Source of the DNA: Imbricaverruca yamaguchii
Taxonomy: Eukaryota > Arthropoda > Thecostraca > Neoverrucidae
Reading direction: 5' to 3'
Length of the DNA: 64,000 nucleotides
Assembly: GCA_034440575.1 (NCBI GenBank)
Contig: JAOTOL010000907.1
Coordinates: 1 to 64,000 of the forward strand
The notes below the pieces were generated by a model. It was not told where the DNA came from and did not search any database. It worked only from the letters and a program-made list of their open reading frames with translations. The translations under genes and the position numbers were made by a program. Positions 57,633 to 64,000 of the stretch are shown piece by piece; the stretch's first letter is position 1; every line of letters begins with the position of its first letter.

Positions 57633-57754
57633 CGGGCGTCTTATATATGAAAACTTGCCGGTAAATTCGGAAGCAATTTAACAGGAGGGAGAAGGTTGAA
57701 ATCCACTGACATAGAAACAATGCTGATGGGTTTGACATCTTGGCATCTTGGCTG

Positions 57755-60200
57755 AGGAGCTTGACAAGGTGATTTATGAGGAAATCAGTAGAAACTTTAA
57801 GAGGAAGTGCCTTATTCTTGGTGAATTTAATATAAAAGGTTATGAAAATGCTGGTGTTGGCTCCCCTTCATGCAAAATGTTTAGGAAATGCCTTGAAGAG
57901 GACCTGTTCTTACACCAGTTTGTATCGGAACCTACCAGGCCTGGTTCATTCTTGGACCTTGTATTCTCGGATTTAAGTGACTTGGTTCAAGACTTGACTG
58001 TAGGTCAAACTCTGGGAACAAGTGACCATAACATAGTTAGATTCAAGGCACATGTAGGGGAAATTAGCAAGGATAATTTGGTAAAGGTTCCAAATTTCAA
58101 CAGAGCAGACTTTGACTGCATGAGAGCGGCTTTAAGTGCCATCAGATGGGAGGAAGAATTCTCCAATTTAAATGCCTGTGAAATGTGGGAAAAGTTCGAA
58201 TCTTACTTGAAGGATATTCAGATTAGACATGTCCCCAAAAGCAAAGACGCAATAGCAGGGTAGGAAAACCAGCATGGCTTACACCAGACTTGATAAAAGC
58301 AATTAAGGCTAAGAAAACTGCATTTAGAGTCTTTGAAGAAGCCTCAAATGTCATTAGTCTAAAGGCGTATCGAAAAGCTAGAGACACTGTGAAGCAAAAA
58401 ACCAGAGCAGCAAAGCGAGCAAGAGAACTGGATTTAGCTAGAAACTGTAATGGAGACAGTAATAAGTTCTTTAGTTTCTACAAGCTGAGTAAACTTTCTA
58501 GCACAATTGGTCCACTGGAAGTAAACGGGACTACATTGGGTGAGGATAGTGAGATGGTTGAGGAGCTGAGCAAGCAGTTTAAATCAGTGTTTACATTGGA
58601 AGATATGACCAATCTGCCGACCGTACACCATAGTTCAGTGACATGGGATCTGACAAATGATGTTTATTTCATTGATAGTGATGTTGTTTACAATCATGTC
58701 AGGAATATAAAGCCAAACAAGGCAGCAGGACCTGATGATATTTATGCTAGGGTGTTGCGGGAAACTGAAAAGGAACTGGCATTTCCACTTAGTATAATAT
58801 TTTGTAGATCAGTTTCACAAAATGAAATTCCAACCGATTGGAAAAGGGCAAATGTAGTTACTATTTTCAAGAAAGGAGAAAGAGGGAAAGTTGAAAACCA
58901 TAGTCCAGTAAATCTCACATCCCTAGTCTGCAAGGTACTCGAATCAATTATCAAGGATAGACTAGTTAGTTATCTGGAAAGTAGCAGATTGATTCAAGAT
59001 ACTCAACATGGGTTTAGAAAAGGACGATCGTGTCTCACAAACCTCTTCGACTTTTTTAACTTCGCCACAGAACAATTTGATCAGGGAAATCAGGTTGATG
59101 TAGCATATCTTGACTTTAGTAAGGCCTTTGACAAGGTACCCCATAAACGGTTAATTATACAACTTCAGTCCCATGGTATTGCAGGTAGCATCTTAAAATT
59201 GATAGAGTTGTGGCTTTCAGATAGACAGCAAAGAGTGATGCTAAATGGCACAAAGTCATCATGGCAAAATGTTCTTAGTGGAGTCCCCCAGGGGGTCAGT
59301 ACTGGGGCCACTACTGTTCATTATATTTGTAAATAACATTGAAAGTGGCCTAAGCAGTAAAGTTTTGAAATTTGCAGGATGATTTGAAGGTCTTTAGGGC
59401 AATAACAGGTCAAGATGAGCATATCTCGCTCAAAAAGACTTAGACAAACTTGTGAAGTGGACCGAAGAATGGCAAATGAAATTTAATTTTGATAAGTGCA
59501 AAATCATGCATGTAGGTAAGCAGCATATGATGGCTCCATACTTGATGGGTTGCCAAGTGCTATCAGTGACTCAACAGGAGAAGGATCTAGGTGTTATTCT
59601 AAACACAAAACTGGGGGCATCAGAACGGACCAAGGAAGCCAGGAAGAAGGCACTGAGAATGCTCGGGGCAATAAATAGGAATGTATCATACAGAAGTGAG
59701 GAAGTGATCAGGAAGCTTTGCTGTGCATATGTCAGGCCACATTTGGAATACTGCATCCAAGCTTGGTCTCCTAGCTATGAAAAAGATTGTTGGCTTTTAG
59801 AGAGAGTACAAAGGAGGGCTACACAAATGGTTAATACCATAAGCAACCTGGCATATGAGGAAAGATTGAAGGAATTGAATATGTTTTCACTTAGATATAG
59901 AAGGCTGAGAGGAGATCTCATCGAGGTCTTTAAATTTGTCCATGGTCTGGAGAGGGGATATCTTGGGGAAATGTTTGAATTGAACAGAAATGATGCAATC
60001 AGAGGTCATAAATTCAAAATTAAAGTTAACCACAGCAGAACAAGGTTAAGGCAGACTTTCTTCACCAACAGGGTAGTAGAACACTGGAACCAGCTGCCAG
60101 AAAACATTGTCAGTAGCAGCACATTGAACATCTTTAAAAACAGCATAGACAATCATTATAAGAATAAGGCTTGCTTTTCAGTACTACAAGGAGGGCTGAT
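57755..60200 (+). pseudogene. CR1 family-2 ORF2 remnant: part of endonuclease, RT, C-terminus (copy G)
   Basis: Three long frames: 57748-58263 (CLILGEFNIKGYENAG, with Glu in place of the catalytic Asp of GDFN; TSDHNIVRF), 58290-59336 (IKPNKAAGPDDIYARVL, AYLDFSKAFDKVPHKRLI, SGVPQG) and 59452-60330 (thumb and C-terminus). Breaks: one C lost near 58233-58250, one G gained in the PQG block near 59296, one G gained in the FADD block near 59378, one base lost near 59431. A small deletion near 60165 alters the C-terminus. Confidence 0.9.
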
Positions 60201-60297
60201 TGACAGATTTGGTGGGCAACTGGTTCAGTGTACAGAGTGCAACCAAGAAGGGCCCTTGTGGCTCATAGTTGCACTAATCTTTTATGTCTTTATGTCT
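57755..60297 (+). mobile_element. 5'-truncated CR1 family-2 element (copy G)
   Basis: Homology begins in the endonuclease at about 57755 (GGAGCTTGACAAGGTGAT) and runs to the octamer tail TTTTATGTCTTTATGTCT at 60280-60297. It is a typical 5'-truncated insertion with a complete 3' end. Only a handful of one-base indels break ORF2, so it is younger than copies D and F. Confidence 0.9.
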
Positions 60298-60339
60298 ATA
60301 TCTTGCAGCTCCAAATTAAATTTCTTATGATATATTTGG

Positions 60340-60660
60340 TCTAAGTTGTTGCCGGGGTGGTTTTAGGAACCAGGGTTCTATTCCTAAGCAGAGCTTGTTG
60401 CGTGAACCCTGGCCCCACCACCTGATCCATGAACTCCAGTTCAACGGCAGAATTTTGATCAAAAGTTTAACGTGCCGTAAATGCACCGACGTGGCCGCCC
60501 GGTAGCTCATCCCCGGCCTTATTGGGCCAGCTGCCAACAAACTGACAATCCCGGCTGGGGGCTAAATGCGAGCGGGTGAAGCGACCCGAACCCTGTGTTG
60601 CCATGCCAGGAGAGACCAGTGCATACCAGCGCTCTGACCAACTGAGCTACCGTGGCGGCG
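60340..60660 (-). mobile_element. tRNA-derived SINE-like repeat
   Basis: On the minus strand from 60660, CGCCGCCACGGTAGCTCAGT followed by TGGTCAGAGC is a typical tRNA A-box region. GGTTCGGGTC about 55 bp downstream is a B-box-like motif. A second stretch with GGGATGAGCTACCGGGCGGC follows further down. The acceptor halves do not pair, so it is not a working tRNA. The 3' limit is a guess, and no target-site duplication was found. Confidence 0.55.
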
Positions 60661-63600
60661 TAAGTTGACAACCTGTTCATGTTTATCTCAGTATAAGATA
60701 ACAATAGGAACCTATGAAATATACTGATCGAAATCCGGCGACTATTTTTATGAGTTTTGCTTGAGCCACCTTGAAATCCGTTTGCTCCCGCATGCAAAGA
60801 CTAGGTACGCCACTGTTCACGCTACTCTATCTGGGATGTGTGAACCCAGAGTATTAATCACTGAAAGGGGCTTACTTAGACCTCCAATGCAAAATCCAGG
60901 TCATGAAATATAGGTGGTCCTGTTGTTGTGGAAGGGAAGGTGTTGCGAACAGTAGGAGCAGTCCCTCCTACAACTTCAAAACACTGCAGGTTTACGTTGT
61001 TGATTCCTTGGTTTTTCAAGCAAACATTTGGAGACATCTGGATAAAAAGCTTCAATTTTCCTATGCACCAGGCTTGAAGGCCTGTCGATAGCACTGACCA
61101 TGAGTGTATCCCAGGGTGATGCAACAGGGTGACCAACTCCCTCCCTGAAGTGATAAAACCTCACTTGGAATTTACCTGAAATTGAATACTCAGTGTACTG
61201 AGGTCTATAACATTGCTAGGAATGTACACAGACATTTTTCATTCCATTTTTCCACACCATTTTGTTTGTTTGTTTGTTTATTGGGGCTTAGGGGCGCATC
61301 GACACCATTTTGGAATAAGGGAAAATCACACATATGTTTATGCTCCAGCATTACAACCAGGTATTTGTACCAAATGCTGACATTATTTGCTATCAGAAAA
61401 AAAAATACACCTTACTTGTCAGAAAAAGCTCTGGCTTAGTGCTTTATTCATCTTTTTGGGCATGGATGGCCACAAATCCTCTTCTTAATAGCATCCTCTG
61501 CACTGTAGTTGGCCAAATTTTTTCTCCAAAGTGCATTCGGTGTGCCGCTTCCTTTAGGGGTCATATGTCTTTGTGAACCAGCTGATGCACACAGTGCACC
61601 CTAAGTTACTAATAGTTATGGTCTAGGATGTGAACATGCAAAAATAATGTTCTAAAGAATATGCACTCCAGTGAGAAAATCCCATTAATTATGCATGGTA
61701 ATTCATAAGCAAGTTAAGTTCACAGAAGCATCATAGTTGAAAAGGAGGATATTTTCATCAAAATGCACATTAATGTTGCCCTTAAAGCTCTGGAGCAACT
61801 CTGACATGCATGTATTGAAACACTGATATTTTATAAAAATTAATTATAACCTGCATATCAGATGCTTCCCACTTAATCTACAAAACACCTTACCTTCTTA
61901 TTAGGTAGCACAGGGCTAGAGAGCAGATAATGAGGCGCATGCCATGCCAAATATACTTACATTTTAGTGCCAGGTAATGGTTTCCATATGCTGGGCAATG
62001 GGTGTTGAACTATGGTTTTATCCGTTATAACATGTATGTTGCTTTCATCTGGTGTCCACTGCACATTGAAGATAATATTCCAAGACATAGGTAGCAAAGC
62101 TTTTTCTCCAAATGGAGGTTAGGATAGGTAAGATTAAGTCATGCTGCATGTTTGTCTAAATTTCATTGAATGTTCTACTACCTAAATAAGTCATTTTTGT
62201 TGTTGTTATTTTGCATACAACCTGAAAAGTGAGCATTTGCACAGAAAATGACTAAACTTAACTAAACTTAAGAGCATGTTCAATAACCCACGCACCCAAA
62301 CAATACTCCTTAGCCTCATATACCCAAGCCAACAATCAGAAGCACCGTATGCCAAACAACAACATTCTCATGTCTTCACTGCGCCACAGCTGAATCTCAG
62401 CCAGATTTTAAAACGATTTGGAATGTTTACGTGATGTCACCATATATACCAAAATCCTGGTAAATTATACTATACATCTAGCACATTTCTGCATACGTCC
62501 CTTGGGCTGGAACTAGAAAACCTACTAGGTTCCGTTGTACCCTTTAGTCTTAGTACCCAGACCACTGATGGTGGTCTCAGCTGAGATACCACCCGCGCAA
62601 ATGACGTCACAGGAGCGGATGGGGACGGCTTCGGGAGTGAATACAGCAACTACACCACTCGCGACCTGATCTGGCCACTATGGAAATGGCCTGTCGGCGG
62701 TCCGCAAACTGGGACGTGCACGCCTGACCCGTTGTCTGCACGTCGGTCGCTGGCAGCCGGCGGCTAAGGAAGGCTGACGTATTCATCTACCATTTTTTTG
62801 GAAATCACAATTTAATATCATATTTAAGTAATCAAACATCCGTAGGCTTTAAGCAATCCAATATCGGTGTGTTTTATGTGATTGAACATCGGTCGGTTTT
62901 AGACCATCTAACATGAGCAGGCCAGGCTAGATTAAGTTACATCACTTTTCATTAATTATAGTTGCATGCTATTTTTCATCATATACTACCACACCCAAAA
63001 CCGTTTCCCATCTGATGTTTAGCATGCACCTGCATTGCCAAATTTCTTTTCTTGTTTTACAAAAATGCATTTCAATGGTGTTGATATTCTTTTTGTGGCC
63101 TGATTTATGAGATAGAACTATGTTAGCCTGAATTGCTTATATATTGGGAACTTTTTATTTCCCAAAGAAAGGGCTGTCAAATTAATTGAAATGACATCAG
63201 AAAACACCAGGAAAATAACATTGTGACCAAAAATGGTCCAGGGACTCCTTATTCATCTTTACAATTTACAAGATAGAACAGAGAAAATGTATACAAATAT
63301 TGCATTTGTATATTCAGCCCACATTGTCTTCATCAATAGAAGGAAACACTTGTTAAGATGTAAATGCACCTAATTGATATGCCAATTAGATTATTATTTT
63401 TCTGTATTTCTTACACAAATATTAGGTATCTCTAAAAGTGTGGCTCATAAGTCTACCATTTCAGTCAGCCAATCTGATCCCAAATAATCCAGTTTTCTGA
63501 ACTCTGACCTTAACTTATTGCAACTATATCTTAGTGGTAAATGGTTGACATGAGGGTTTTGCAAGTATTGTCATTTCTTTGCAATAAGAATGCATTTTGG

Positions 63601-64000
63601 TACCAACAAACACACAATTTGGTATTTTTGGTCACAAACGAGGTTTTGATAGAGATGATTGAATGCATACCTCTTAACATGACAAATATGATTTACCCAT
63701 GCATTTACATTGCATCAGCTTAATCTTCATTAAAAAGCAAAATAATACCAAAGGCAGCTTTTAAACAAGTCATATCTAAGAACTAATTAATTCAAGCTTT
63801 AGAAATTGCAAGGTAACCTAACCTAAAATTAGTCAGCCTAATCTATTTTCTAGAAAAAAGCATCAAGAACTTGGAAAAAAAGATAATTCACCTAACCAGG
63901 CCTTTCCATCTTTTTTTTTGGTACAGGAAAAAACAACCAAGAACATCATGAAGGTTCAGGATTACCAAGGGTTTTGCCTCCTGGGAATATAGGAAATGGC
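60661..64000. other. No recognised gene
   Basis: AT-rich, apparently unique DNA. It contains a (TTTG)n-led dispersed repeat at 61259-61310 (TTATTGGGGCTTAGGGGCGC) and a short tandem ACTAAACTTA at about 62250-62270. A GC-richer patch at 62560-62770 may be a small regulatory or repeat region. Open frames are short and featureless. Confidence 0.4.

Overview
This window is eukaryotic, repeat-rich nuclear DNA, most likely from an arthropod (a chelicerate such as a tick, or a crustacean, would fit). There are no prokaryotic operons. Most long open frames belong to non-LTR retrotransposons in various stages of decay. Tandem repeats are abundant, two tRNA-derived SINE-like elements are visible, and one host gene can be pieced together from short phase-1 exons. 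The species is inferred from repeat style only.

Layout. 1-3719 (-): a CR1-type element of family 1 (SGNH-hydrolase ORF1, APE endonuclease + reverse transcriptase ORF2), running off the left edge. About 4840-9046 (-): an old I-superfamily element with endonuclease, RT and RNase H remnants, fused at 9046/9047 to the 5' half of a young CR1 element of family 2 (9047-12341). 12370-17100: a repeat here called X, built on ~270-bp diverged tandem units and interrupted by a 5'-truncated family-2 copy (13669-16376). 20370-29160 (-): the candidate host gene. It has a signal-peptide-like start, EB/EGF-like cysteine modules, one transmembrane segment and a basic tail, with introns full of minisatellites. 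30860-33040: long microsatellites and a frame-preserving 21-residue repeat ORF. 35460-36460: a decayed ~30-bp repeat. 37471-39333 (+): a family-2 fragment. 39740-45740 (-): an old CR1/Daphne-like element split by a young family-2 copy (41209-45000) that keeps an intact 1000-codon ORF2. 46926-47085: a SINE with a perfect 15-bp target-site duplication. 49640-52830: a second X locus. 53829-55649 and 57755-60297 (+): two more family-2 fragments. 60340-60660 (-): a second tRNA-derived repeat. 60660-64000: no recognisable gene.

How the parts relate. At least six copies of CR1 family 2 (B to G) plus one of family 1 (A) show the full design of the element: a 5' UTR with ~320-bp tandem monomers, ORF1 with a heptad coiled coil and an SGNH esterase domain, a compact ORF1/ORF2 junction, ORF2, and a 3' tail of TTTATGTC-like octamers. 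Families 1 and 2 have clearly different proteins. They nevertheless share about 270 bp at the extreme 5' end, including a YY1-like AAGATGGCG, and a 13-base motif at the ORF junction. The most interesting host-level observation is the putative transmembrane EB-module gene on the minus strand, whose assignable exon borders are all phase 1. No CRISPR array, rRNA or prokaryotic-type feature was seen.
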